From positions 1 through 27,696 of the forward strand of contig CAYHCM010000037.1 of the NCBI GenBank assembly GCA_964355045.1: a DNA stretch of 27,696 nucleotides. Reading direction: 5' to 3'. How positions within the stretch are numbered: the stretch's first letter is position 1; each line of letters starts with the position of its first letter. This stretch comes from JABWCE01 sp964355045 (GTDB lineage: Bacteria; Bacteroidota; Bacteroidia; NS11-12g; UBA9320). Made by a program: the position numbers and the translations under genes. The notes below the pieces were generated by a model that ran no database searches, was not told where the DNA came from, and saw nothing but the letters and a program-made list of their open reading frames with translations. Of this stretch, positions 7,845 through 15,310 are shown piece by piece.

Positions 7845-9425
7845 TTGAAAAGTCTATTTTTGTATTCAAACCACGTGGAGCAAATACGACATATTTTTTC
7901 TCATTTATACAAAAATTCATTAAGAAAGTTTGCGGCTATTTTAATGATTTTATTTAGTATTACTACCCTGTTTTCGCAACAAAAGATTTCTTTTAAATGG
8001 AGTGCCTTTCAAAAAGTTCGTAAATATTCGCAAGCTGTTTTTTTATTTCAATACCACACAGGATATGGTGTGATTGTAAAATCAAGTCCAAAATTTCATG
8101 GAAATCTTTCAAATTTTTTAATCAATTTTTATGATACTAATTTTATCATTAAAGAACAGCGGTCGCTTATTTTTAATAAAAACAAGGAAAAAGTATTGGA
8201 CATTTGGTATTATAAAAATAGAATATTTTTTATAACTCAGGCTGATTTGCCTAATCAAAGGGTAGCCGCAAGGCTTAGAATTATCAGAACCGATACATTG
8301 AGTGCCCTGATTATTCAAAACGATTTACTTATTTTAAATAAAACCCATTTTAGCCGCGATTTAGCTTTCCATTTAAGCCGCAAAGACAGTTCATTAGGTT
8401 TATGGCATGTAAATCCTGCCGAATCAGAAGAAGCCCGTCAATCCATTACTTCATATACCTATAACAATGAAATGAAGTTGCTGGACAAGGCCATTATTGA
8501 TTTGCCCGAAAAGGCGGAGTTATGCAAAGTGTTAAGAGTGGATGATATTGATAACGGCGAATTTTTAATTTATACAAAAGAATATGCTATCCGACCACTC
8601 GAAAAAAGAGGTTTTTCGCCCAATTATAAATTCGTATTTTATATTTCCAATCCCTCCAAAGAAACGTTAAAATATTTTGATTTTAAAACCGAAAAAGCCT
8701 ATCTCGAAAGAGGACGGCTTAAATGGAAAGATGGTATTTTAGAAGCAGCCGGATTGTTCATGGCCAAAACAGATGGCCCAAAAATCGGGATTTGGTTTGT
8801 AAAATATAATTTTAACACCCAAGCAATGCTATTGGATACCATTCAGCATTTTGATAAAAAAGTAACTACGCTGCCAAATAACGGGTTCCAATCTTCTTTA
8901 ATCCGTAATTCCAAACTCGAATCATTTTATTTGGATTATTTTATAAAACTCAATTCGAAAGACCGGATTATTGTAACCGAACAGTTTTTTTTATTGCCTG
9001 CTTCCATTGGTTCATCCTATACATACAATCGTTTTTATGGCGATATTTTGCTTTTATACATAAATGAAAATGGACGCGTATATAATGCCCAACGGATTAT
9101 TAAAGCGCAGCAAACCTTTAATAATTTTGGAGAGTTTTCATCTTACTATCTTGAAAGAAAAGATTCGGTATTTCAGTTTTTTTATAATGATAATGCTAAA
9201 AATACAGGTACCAATAAATATAAACAATTAGTATGGCACAGGCACAGCAGCCTCACGCTTAACGAAGTTACCGAACATTCCATTACAAAATATTCCTTAG
9301 CTGATTATAAACAAATTGGCGGAATTATTCAGGTAAGGGATATGGAAAAGTTAGCTCCGAATAAGTATTTGGTGTATGCTAATAAATACAAAAAAGGAAA
9401 GCTGGGGGTGATGCGATTGGAGTAA
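7845..9425 (+). CDS. Exported protein of unknown function (526 aa)
   Basis: 526 aa if the TTG at 7845 is the start. The hydrophobic signal-like segment (LRKFAAILMILFSITTLFSQQ, about residues 26-46) begins unusually late. The only in-frame ATG nearby (residue 34) would leave a signal too short and without basic residues, so the TTG start with a long n-region is the best reading. The mature part is rich in beta strands and aromatic residues, with repeated blocks of the style 'W-K-D-G-I-L-E-A-A-G' and 'L-x-Y-I-N-E-N-G-R-V', suggesting a beta-propeller-like periplasmic or surface protein. No type IX C-terminal signal and no catalytic motif were seen. It is followed by a convergent gene 71 bp away. 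Confidence 0.7.
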   Translation: MKSLFLYSNHVEQIRHIFSHLYKNSLRKFAAILMILFSITTLFSQQKISFKWSAFQKVRKYSQAVFLFQYHTGYGVIVKSSPKFHGNLSNFLINFYDTNFIIKEQRSLIFNKNKEKVLDIWYYKNRIFFITQADLPNQRVAARLRIIRTDTLSALIIQNDLLILNKTHFSRDLAFHLSRKDSSLGLWHVNPAESEEARQSITSYTYNNEMKLLDKAIIDLPEKAELCKVLRVDDIDNGEFLIYTKEYAIRPLEKRGFSPNYKFVFYISNPSKETLKYFDFKTEKAYLERGRLKWKDGILEAAGLFMAKTDGPKIGIWFVKYNFNTQAMLLDTIQHFDKKVTTLPNNGFQSSLIRNSKLESFYLDYFIKLNSKDRIIVTEQFFLLPASIGSSYTYNRFYGDILLLYINENGRVYNAQRIIKAQQTFNNFGEFSSYYLERKDSVFQFFYNDNAKNTGTNKYKQLVWHRHSSLTLNEVTEHSITKYSLADYKQIGGIIQVRDMEKLAPNKYLVYANKYKKGKLGVMRLE

Positions 9426-9460
9426 ATATCAAAAGTTTCAAATTCCAAAATTCAAATTTC

Positions 9461-9477
9461 ATCCGCCTTAGGCGGAT
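9461..9477. terminator. Hairpin between convergent genes
   Basis: atccgcc (9461-9467) pairs with ggcggat (9471-9477) with a 3-nt loop, between the convergent stops at 9425 and 9497. It is flanked by caaatttc on both sides and followed by caaatttcaattttc, much as at 5789-5810. It may act as a bidirectional terminator or belong to a dispersed intergenic repeat. Confidence 0.45.
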
Positions 9478-9496
9478 CAAATTTCAATTTTCCAAA

Positions 9497-10750
9497 CTAT
9501 CTTTTAAATAATAACCTTAAATAAAATAGTGGATTCTGGAACTGCTTTCGCATATCCACATTGGCAAACATACCGGTTATTGTTTTTTGAAGTTCCTTAC
9601 TTCGAGATGCCTTACCCACTACAAAATTGAAAAGCCAGGGCCATTGGGTTAGTTTTTGAAGCAAATAACTCAATCGCGTTTCATTCCAGGTTTTGGTATA
9701 TAATTCGGTATCATACTGGCTTAAAAACTCAGAAGAAAAGTTGTTTTCTGCAAGCGCTTTTTGAGCAATACCAGCAGCAATTTTTCCACTAAGCATAGCA
9801 GGGGCAATGCCTTCACCGGTAAACGGGTCTATCAATGAAGCGGCATCACCGCATAAAATAAAATGCTCCCCGCTCAATTTTCTTTTTTTTGAACCCAATG
9901 GCAAACCCCAGCCCTGAATATTTCCTTCCATAACGGCTCCTTCAAACCGTTTTGAAATTTCAGGATCATTTTGGATGGTATCTATCAACATTTTTTTTAA
10001 ATTGATTTTTTGTTTGCTAATTTCGTTTGACAGCATTCCTGCACCCACATTGGCTTTGCCATCGGGCAAAGGAAATACCCAAAAATATCCGGGCTGGTAT
10101 TTTTTTAAAAAAATTAATTCGATATACCCATCGGGATGTAAATTTTTCACTCCGCTGTAATAGGCTCTTACTCCGCCTGAGTAATGCTTTTTATCAAGGG
10201 TAATTCCGGCTAATTGTTTGGCAGCCAACGAACGGCTTCCGTCAGCAGCTATTAATAATTTTGTGCTTGCAGATGTTAAGGTATTTGCGTGTGCAATGGT
10301 TAAATTTAATCCTCCATTTATTTTTTCTATAGCCTTCAATTCACAGTTTTGTATGCAATGGCAAAAAGGGGATACTGTTTTTTGAAATAAAAAATTATCG
10401 AAAACTTTACGTTTGGACACATATCCGGGGGCTTTATCTTCCGGTTTGTATTCATGTTTGAAAGGGATGGAAAGTTTGGTATTATTGGGTGATACAAAAA
10501 TAACCCCTTTGCTTGGATGAAAAAGTTGAGGATTACCTGAAAGTTCATGTGCTGCTTTTTCATCCCAACTCCTGAGAATATTCATAACCTTTCCGCTCAG
10601 GGCATCCCCGCAAATTTTATCGCGTGGAAAAATTGCTTTATCAATTAGAGTATGTCTCACTCCATTTTTTGATAAGAACATAGAAGTGGTGCAGCCTGCC
10701 GGCCCGGCACCTGAAATTATTATATCTGAAAAATCGGGTTTAAATGGCAA
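9497..10750 (-). CDS. Geranylgeranyl-reductase-family FAD-dependent oxidoreductase
   Basis: 417 aa. An N-terminal Rossmann motif GAGPAG (14-19), the family signature FPRDKICGDALSGK (41-54), and the second FAD motif CGDAASLIDPFTGEGIAPAM (about residue 298 on) place it in the geranylgeranyl reductase / FAD-binding monooxygenase-like group. These enzymes reduce or oxidise isoprenoid and other lipid-like substrates. The start is TTG (complement of 10748-10750); the next ATG, at residue 24, would cut the FAD motif and can be rejected. It lies downstream of folE, separated by a hairpin-rich spacer, so co-transcription is uncertain. The substrate is unknown; isoprenoid, menaquinone or carotenoid roles are possible, and a lycopene-cyclase-domain gene lies 2 kb away. 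Confidence 0.82.
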   Translation of the reverse strand: MPFKPDFSDIIISGAGPAGCTTSMFLSKNGVRHTLIDKAIFPRDKICGDALSGKVMNILRSWDEKAAHELSGNPQLFHPSKGVIFVSPNNTKLSIPFKHEYKPEDKAPGYVSKRKVFDNFLFQKTVSPFCHCIQNCELKAIEKINGGLNLTIAHANTLTSASTKLLIAADGSRSLAAKQLAGITLDKKHYSGGVRAYYSGVKNLHPDGYIELIFLKKYQPGYFWVFPLPDGKANVGAGMLSNEISKQKINLKKMLIDTIQNDPEISKRFEGAVMEGNIQGWGLPLGSKKRKLSGEHFILCGDAASLIDPFTGEGIAPAMLSGKIAAGIAQKALAENNFSSEFLSQYDTELYTKTWNETRLSYLLQKLTQWPWLFNFVVGKASRSKELQKTITGMFANVDMRKQFQNPLFYLRLLFKR

Positions 10751-10772
10751 GGCCGCAAAGAAAGGACAAAAT

Positions 10773-10834
10773 GTTCTATGTTCTTAGTTAGATGTTCTGT
10801 GTTTTGACAGAACTTAGCACTTAGAACATAGAAC
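10773..10834. repeat. Nested inverted repeat between folE and the reductase gene
   Basis: gttctatgttct (10773-10784) pairs with agaacatagaac (10823-10834), and inside it gttctgt (10794-10800) pairs with acagaac (10807-10813). Related short words (gttctttgttctatgtt) occur at 5691-5706, suggesting a dispersed intergenic element. As an RNA it could attenuate or terminate transcription out of folE. Confidence 0.5.
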
Positions 10835-10845
10835 TTTAAAAAAAA

Positions 10846-11460
10846 TCATTTCCCTATCAACCTCATAAACTCACTCCTTGTATCCATATCCAAAAATTTA
10901 CCAAACAAGGCAGAAGTAGTGGTAAGGCTGGTATCATCCTTTATTCCCCGGCTTGAAACACACAAATGTTTGGCTTCAATAACCACTGCAACGTCTTCGG
11001 TTTTTAGGGCTTCCATTATTTCATTGGCTATCTGAATGGTTAATCTTTCCTGCACTTGTGGCCTTTTTGAGTAATAATCTACAATTCGGTTCAGTTTGGA
11101 TAGCCCTGCAACTACGCCGCTTGAGATATAGCCGATATGTGCCTTTCCTAAAATGGGTACAAAGTGGTGTTCACAATTGCTGTAAAATGAAATATCTTTT
11201 TCGATAACCATTTGTTTGTAGTCATACTTGTTTTGAAATAGGGTAACATGAGGTTTATTAGCCGGATTTAGTCCCATATAATTTTCATTAATAAACATAC
11301 GGGCCACACGTTTTGGAGTGTTTTTAAGACTATCGTCCGAAAGGTCGAGGCCCATGATTATCATTATTTCCCTAAAATGTTTTTCAATTAATTCTATTTT
11401 TGTTGTGTCATCCAGTTCAAAAGCATCGGGTCTAAGGGGGGTTTTAGTGGTAATGTTCAT
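10846..11460 (-). CDS. folE: GTP cyclohydrolase I
   Basis: 204 aa, normal length. It converts GTP to 7,8-dihydroneopterin triphosphate, the first step of folate, biopterin and deazaguanine synthesis. Zinc ligands are visible as C96 and H99 (SNCEHHF) and C167 (KHLCVSSRG), and catalytic histidines H98 and H165 are present. SKLNRIVDYYSKRPQVQERLT (121-141) is the classical folE block. The gene lies 38 bp after the PTPS/QueD-family gene on the same strand, so the two probably form a pterin operon in which this product feeds the neighbour. Type IA (zinc) enzyme by these motifs. Confidence 0.97.
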   Translation of the reverse strand: MNITTKTPLRPDAFELDDTTKIELIEKHFREIMIIMGLDLSDDSLKNTPKRVARMFINENYMGLNPANKPHVTLFQNKYDYKQMVIEKDISFYSNCEHHFVPILGKAHIGYISSGVVAGLSKLNRIVDYYSKRPQVQERLTIQIANEIMEALKTEDVAVVIEAKHLCVSSRGIKDDTSLTTTSALFGKFLDMDTRSEFMRLIGK

Positions 11461-11498
11461 CTATTTTTTTTTTAAGTATCTAAAATCGTAAATCTAAA

Positions 11499-11906
11499 TT
11501 AGCCTTTATAGGCTACAAAATTGCGTTCGGTTTCATAAAGCGTTATTTCCAAATCAAAGGTTGGATTAAGTTTAGGTTTAATTAAATTCCAAATAACGAT
11601 GGCAATATTTTCAGCCGTAGGATTGATGTCTTTAAATTCTATGGTATCCAAATTCAAATTTTTATGGTCAAATCGTGTTTCAATGGTTTCGTAAATTATT
11701 TTTTTTAAATATTTAAGATCAATCACAAAACCGGTTTCAGGATTTATTTCCCCGGTCACTCTCACGTCCAGTTCATAATTATGACCATGATAATTTGGCA
11801 AATTGCATAATCCGAAAACTTTTTTATTTGTTTCTTCGTCCCAATTGGGGTTATTAAGTCGGTGAGCTGCATTAAAATATGCTTTACGGGTTACGGATAA
11901 TGGCAT
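11499..11906 (-). CDS. 6-pyruvoyl-tetrahydropterin synthase / 6-carboxytetrahydropterin synthase family (PTPS/QueD)
   Basis: 135 aa. Zinc-binding histidines H15 (FNAAHRL), H40 and H42 (YHGHNY), catalytic cysteine C34, D80-H81 (RFDHKNLN), PTAENIA (97-103) and E125 are all present, so the enzyme should be active. Substrate is the folE product, dihydroneopterin triphosphate. The cysteine to HGH spacing is C-x5-H, as in 6-pyruvoyl-tetrahydropterin synthases, rather than the C-x3-H that I associate with QueD, so the product could be a tetrahydropterin instead of the queuosine precursor. No queC/queE gene is in view to decide this. First gene of the presumed pair with folE. Confidence 0.9.
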   Translation of the reverse strand: MPLSVTRKAYFNAAHRLNNPNWDEETNKKVFGLCNLPNYHGHNYELDVRVTGEINPETGFVIDLKYLKKIIYETIETRFDHKNLNLDTIEFKDINPTAENIAIVIWNLIKPKLNPTFDLEITLYETERNFVAYKG

Positions 11907-12111
11907 TTAATTTTGAATTGAAACAATGAATAGATAAGGAAGTTCAAAGTTGGGCAATTATTTTTAAATTTTGGCTCAATAATAAATTTATGATTATTGG
12001 AAATCAACAAATAATTTTTTAAAAGATTAAGATCGGTTAATGATAAAAAATTATGGACAAATTGTTTAAAGGTTTACAAAAAGAAACTTAGATTTGTGGA
12101 GCAATTTTTGC

Positions 12112-12206
12112 GATTTGTTAAACAAATCGAAGATTTGATAATGCCTTAAACTAAAAAATTAAAATGAATTAATTATCAAATCGAAGATTCGATAATGTCA
12201 TAAACT
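12112..12206. repeat. Palindrome and two direct repeats upstream of the sigma-factor gene
   Basis: This is the main content of the 325-bp gap 11907-12231. Two 30-bp copies starting caaatcgaagatt (12123-12152 and 12177-12206) differ at only 3 positions and start 54 bp apart. Each contains an internal inverted repeat (caaatc/gatttg in the first, atcgaa/ttcgat in the second). gatttgtt/aacaaatc (12112-12128) forms a further palindrome overlapping the first copy. The second copy ends 25 bp before the sigma-factor ATG. This could be a regulator-binding region or a remnant of a dispersed repeat. The rest of the gap is AT-rich with nothing recognisable. Confidence 0.6.
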
Positions 12207-12231
12207 TAATAATAATCTTAATGAATATCAC

Positions 12232-12777
12232 ATGACCTCCATTGAGTTTAGCCATATAATAAATCAGGAATCTTTTAAATTAAAAAATTATGCTTTAATG
12301 CTAACCCGAAATGTTGAGGATGCAAACGATTTAGTTCAGGAAACAATGCTTAAGGCTTTATCATACCGTACTAAATTTTTGATAGGTACCAATCTTAAAG
12401 CGTGGTTATATACAATTATGAAAAATTCGTTTATCAATAATTACCGCCGATTAATAAGGCGCAATACCATTATTGATACTACCGATACTAATTTTTTGAT
12501 GGATGTTCAGGGTAATCTTGCCGAAAATTTAGGCGAATCATACTTTATCAAAAATGATATTGGAACTGCCGTAAACGAATTGCCTGAGGATTTAAAGATA
12601 ACCTTTTCATTAAATGCAGATGGCTTTAAATATCATGAAATAGCCGAACAACTCAATATTCCGATTGGAACTGTTAAAACCCGGATATTTGTTGCCAAAC
12701 GCAAATTGAGAAAAAAACTGCATAGCTATGGTTTAAACTATGGCCATAAAGGAAATCTGAACAAAACATTTTTATAA
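12232..12777 (+). CDS. ECF-type sigma-70 family RNA polymerase sigma factor
   Basis: 181 aa. Region 2 (about 15-77) contains DANDLVQETMLKALSY and LKAWLYTIMKNSFINNYRR, the -10 recognition and melting part. Region 4 (about 118-168) contains the helix-turn-helix YHEIAEQLNIPIGTVKTRIFVAKRKLRKKL. There is no region 3, which fits the ECF class. No adjacent anti-sigma gene is seen. It follows a gap with paired repeats and is followed after 115 bp by a lycopene-cyclase-domain gene on the same strand, which has its own TAnnTTTG box (12798-12805). Control of the carotenoid gene by this factor is possible but only suggested by position. Confidence 0.93.
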   Translation: MTSIEFSHIINQESFKLKNYALMLTRNVEDANDLVQETMLKALSYRTKFLIGTNLKAWLYTIMKNSFINNYRRLIRRNTIIDTTDTNFLMDVQGNLAENLGESYFIKNDIGTAVNELPEDLKITFSLNADGFKYHEIAEQLNIPIGTVKTRIFVAKRKLRKKLHSYGLNYGHKGNLNKTFL

Positions 12778-12892
12778 CTTCTTTGACCCGTTAGATTTAT
12801 TTTTGTTGGCAATAAATATCGAAATTGGGATTTACTTCAATCGCCTAAGAGAGTTGTAAATCTAAAATCATAAATCTAAAATCGTAAATAGA

Positions 12893-13597
12893 ATGGGTAC
12901 TTATCTTTTAATCACTCTTACAATACTCGCCATTCCACTTATTTTTTCATTTACCAAAAAAGTCCATTTCATTTCAAATCTCAAATATGTTTTGATAAGT
13001 ATTTTTATTAATGCCTTGGTTTTTATACCCTGGGACATGGGTTTTACAGCAATGAAAATTTGGGAGTTTAATGATAAATACACTCTTGGAATGTATATTG
13101 GCAATTTGCCATTGGAACAATACCTGTATTATATCACAATTCCATATCTATATCTGTTTATCTACGAATATTTGAAAACCTATATGAAAAAGGATATTTT
13201 AAGAAGGATTCATTTTTCGATTACGCCTTTAATAATAATTGGCCTTGTGTTTTTATTAACCCAAAATATTGAAAGAACCCTTACCGCTGCTTCATGTGCG
13301 GTTTTGATTTTATTTTTATTAATCCAATTAATAAACGGAAGGCGTTATATGGGATGGTTTTACCTCACTTATTTCATAAGCCTAATCCCATTTTTAATTA
13401 TTAATGGATTAATGACCGGGCTGCCGGTATTAATTTATAACAATGCTGCACGATTAAACCTCACGCCCGGAACAATTCCGATTGATAATTTTATTTACAA
13501 TGCTGCATTACTACTTTTGGTAATCATGGGTTACGAATGGTCGAAACGGAAATTTTCGGGTAAAAAAATTGAAACTGAGGGTGATAAAAAGAGTTAA
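12893..13597 (+). CDS. Lycopene cyclase domain protein (CrtYc/CrtYd-type fusion)
   Basis: 234 aa, about seven membrane segments. Two related halves are seen: the first with PWD (46-48) and LPLEQYLYYITIPY (72-85), the second with GTIPIDNFIYNAAL (193-206). This arrangement fits a fused heterodimer-type lycopene cyclase, which cyclises lycopene ends in carotenoid synthesis in the membrane. Members usually have Glu-Glu or Glu-Asp after the proline; here the pairs are E75-Q76 and D198-N199, so activity or specificity may differ. No crtB, crtI or crtZ is in the window. The stop codon abuts that of the convergent DUF2752 gene with no gap. Confidence 0.8.
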   Translation: MGTYLLITLTILAIPLIFSFTKKVHFISNLKYVLISIFINALVFIPWDMGFTAMKIWEFNDKYTLGMYIGNLPLEQYLYYITIPYLYLFIYEYLKTYMKKDILRRIHFSITPLIIIGLVFLLTQNIERTLTAASCAVLILFLLIQLINGRRYMGWFYLTYFISLIPFLIINGLMTGLPVLIYNNAARLNLTPGTIPIDNFIYNAALLLLVIMGYEWSKRKFSGKKIETEGDKKS

Positions 13598-13861
13598 TCA
13601 ACTCGCCAATTTTACTACATAATTTATAAAAATTCCAATGGCGTTGGTAATAAACAGAATGACCAAAACCTTGGGGCCATTATTAAAGTTGAATTTTAAA
13701 TGCAGTCCTAAAAACAGCAACATTGCTGCTATTGGTAACAACATTGGATAATAGTAAACGCTTTGTTCGAGGTTTCCTTCCAGTAATGTTTTTATGGATC
13801 TTTGCATACCGCAGCCCGGGCAATCAATACCCAGATATTTTTTATAAAAACACGGAAACAT
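13598..13861 (-). CDS. DUF2752 membrane protein
   Basis: About 87 aa from the ATG at 13861; a TTG two codons upstream (13867) is an alternative start. The signature CPGCGMQRS near the N-terminus (FYKKYLGIDCPGCGMQRSI) is the DUF2752 motif, followed by two hydrophobic segments. Function of the family is not established. It directly follows the DUF4190/CCC-motif-like gene on the same strand (about 26 bp from that stop), a pairing common in Bacteroidota, and converges with the lycopene cyclase gene with no spacer. Confidence 0.82.
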   Translation of the reverse strand: MFPCFYKKYLGIDCPGCGMQRSIKTLLEGNLEQSVYYYPMLLPIAAMLLFLGLHLKFNFNNGPKVLVILFITNAIGIFINYVVKLAS

Positions 13862-13887
13862 TATCAAAAATAAATACGTTCATTATG

Positions 13888-14244
13888 TTATCTATCTAAA
13901 AGCTCTTGCAGAATTGTTTTATATTTATCGTTTGCCATAAATGCAAATATAAAAATTGTATAGGCCATGTACAATCCTGAAAGGCAGATACCAATGATGG
14001 CACAAATTTTACCTGCCTTAATATTATTTCTCGATGAGGTAGTATAATTATCAGGATTGGATGTGTATAAATTTAAACCTTTTTTGGCCAATACCAATGC
14101 TATAATACCGCACGTTAACCCAATAATACCAAAGCACCAACACATCACAATAGAAACTATACCGAGAACCAAAACAGCCGTAGAGTTTGGTATATTTTGA
14201 TTGTTATAAAATGAATTCGGGGTGTCTAAGATTTGGTTGTCCAT
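13888..14244 (-). CDS. DUF4190 / 'CCC motif'-like membrane protein
   Basis: 118 aa. After a polar N-terminus come two hydrophobic regions, about 22-54 (AVLVLGIVSIVMCWCFGIIG, then TCGIIALVLA) and about 78-105 (GKICAIIGICLSGLYMAYTI), separated by the typical Y/N-rich linker (NPDNYTTSSRNNIKAGK). The usual CCC is CWC here. Role unknown. Probably co-transcribed with the DUF2752 gene downstream. Confidence 0.78.
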   Translation of the reverse strand: MDNQILDTPNSFYNNQNIPNSTAVLVLGIVSIVMCWCFGIIGLTCGIIALVLAKKGLNLYTSNPDNYTTSSRNNIKAGKICAIIGICLSGLYMAYTIFIFAFMANDKYKTILQELLDR

Positions 14245-14280
14245 AATTTTTTAAAAAGGATTCAATTATAAACAAAGAGG

Positions 14281-14395
14281 GCAGAAATAAAAAACAAAAT
14301 ACAAAATCTAAAAAACAAATTCCAAATTCCAAAAAACAAATTCCAAATTCCCAATTCCAAAAAACAAAATCCATCCGCCTAAGTCGAACAAAAAT
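14281..14395. repeat. Low-complexity intergenic repeat (aaattcc / aaaaaacaaa units)
   Basis: Repeated words caaattccaaattcc and aaaaaacaaa run from about 14289 to 14368 and end in ccatccgcctaagtcgaac, a degenerate relative of the hairpin at 9461-9477. The spacing is irregular and there are no unique spacers, so this is not a CRISPR array. Confidence 0.55.
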
Positions 14396-14419
14396 CGAGA
14401 TAATTTACTTTATTTATTT

Positions 14420-15001
14420 CTAATCCAAATCTGTAACTCCGCCGCTTACCACAAACTTCATTATTTCGGTTGAATTATTGGTTATGGGGGTTACTTTATC
14501 TTTTAAAACCAAAAAATGATTGCCCGAAAAGTTATAGGAATGTGGAAAATAAACCCCGACATAATCACTCAAAGTACCTGTTTTATCCAAAGCTGATAAA
14601 TCTTTGGACGTAATAAACCCTATTTTTAATAATCCACTTTCATTCATTTGAACCAAAACCGGTTCGTTAAATCGTTTTTTATCACCCATAAAGGCTTCCA
14701 TAAAATCCTTAATCAAACTATAGATTACTTTTATGCCGGGTGTTTTTTCCAACAAATTTTCGAACCACTCAAAAATGGGTTTATAAAATAATTTAGAACC
14801 AAAATATCCAAATATGGTAATGGTAAAGAGCATTACCAAAATACCGAGACCCGGTATTCCTATAGGGATAATTTCATCCAGATATATGAGGCCGTTTTTT
14901 ATAATGGCATACGTAAGCATTATAGGAATGGTAAAAACCAAACCCCTGATAAAATAGCCAAGAATGGCTCTTAGGTTTCTTCTGATTATTGAATTTTTCA
15001 T
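14420..15001 (-). CDS. DUF502 membrane protein
   Basis: 193 aa. Two N-terminal membrane segments (about 12-35, LGYFIRGLVFTIPIMLTYAI, and about 45-70, GLGILVMLFTITIFGYFGSKL) are followed by the family block TPGIKVIYSLIKDFMEAFMGD (86-106) and a soluble C-terminal part with DYVGVYFPHSYNFSGNHFLVLKDKV. This matches DUF502 (COG2928) proteins. Function unknown; inner membrane location is likely. No operon partner is obvious. Confidence 0.88.
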   Translation of the reverse strand: MKNSIIRRNLRAILGYFIRGLVFTIPIMLTYAIIKNGLIYLDEIIPIGIPGLGILVMLFTITIFGYFGSKLFYKPIFEWFENLLEKTPGIKVIYSLIKDFMEAFMGDKKRFNEPVLVQMNESGLLKIGFITSKDLSALDKTGTLSDYVGVYFPHSYNFSGNHFLVLKDKVTPITNNSTEIMKFVVSGGVTDLD

Positions 15002-15100
15002 GGTGTAATATTTTAAATTAATGGATTAATATTGTAAGGATTGAATATGTCGCAAATTTAAACAAAGTAACAGGCTTGTTAAAATTTTGATTGCTGAATT

Positions 15101-15197
15101 GTTTTGAACACGATTTTAATGGATTCTATAGATAAACAAGATTACTCAAATAAAATCCTGACCATAATGTTCATCTTGAAAAATTGTGTTCAAAAAC
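15101..15197. repeat. Inverted repeat in the gap before the acyl-CoA dehydrogenase gene
   Basis: gttttgaacacgatttt (15101-15117) is complementary to aaaattgtgttcaaaaac (15180-15197) apart from one mismatch and one extra A. A related cattgttcaaatt follows at 15218-15230. The arms enclose about 62 bp with no ORF, resembling a small MITE or dispersed hairpin. The rest of the 309-bp gap holds only the promoter at 15262-15293. Confidence 0.5.
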
Positions 15198-15261
15198 AAA
15201 TAATCCTGAAAATCATTGTTCAAATTATTTAAGGAATTTAATTTGGATTTTGTCTATTACA

Positions 15262-15293
15262 TTTGCCGCTTATTTATACTCACCCTATTTTTG
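15262..15293 (+). promoter_or_regulatory. Bacteroidetes-type promoter of the acyl-CoA dehydrogenase gene
   Basis: TTTG (15262-15265) and TATTTTTG (15286-15293) are separated by 20 bp, matching the Bacteroidetes -33/-7 consensus. The ATG follows 17 bp after the -7 box, giving a short leader. Confidence 0.7.
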
Positions 15294-15310
15294 TCCCTCA
15301 TTATTAATAA

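Noticed and set aside
14281..14395. Possible CRISPR-like array
   Set aside because: Units are short, irregular and directly joined, with no unique spacers and no cas genes.
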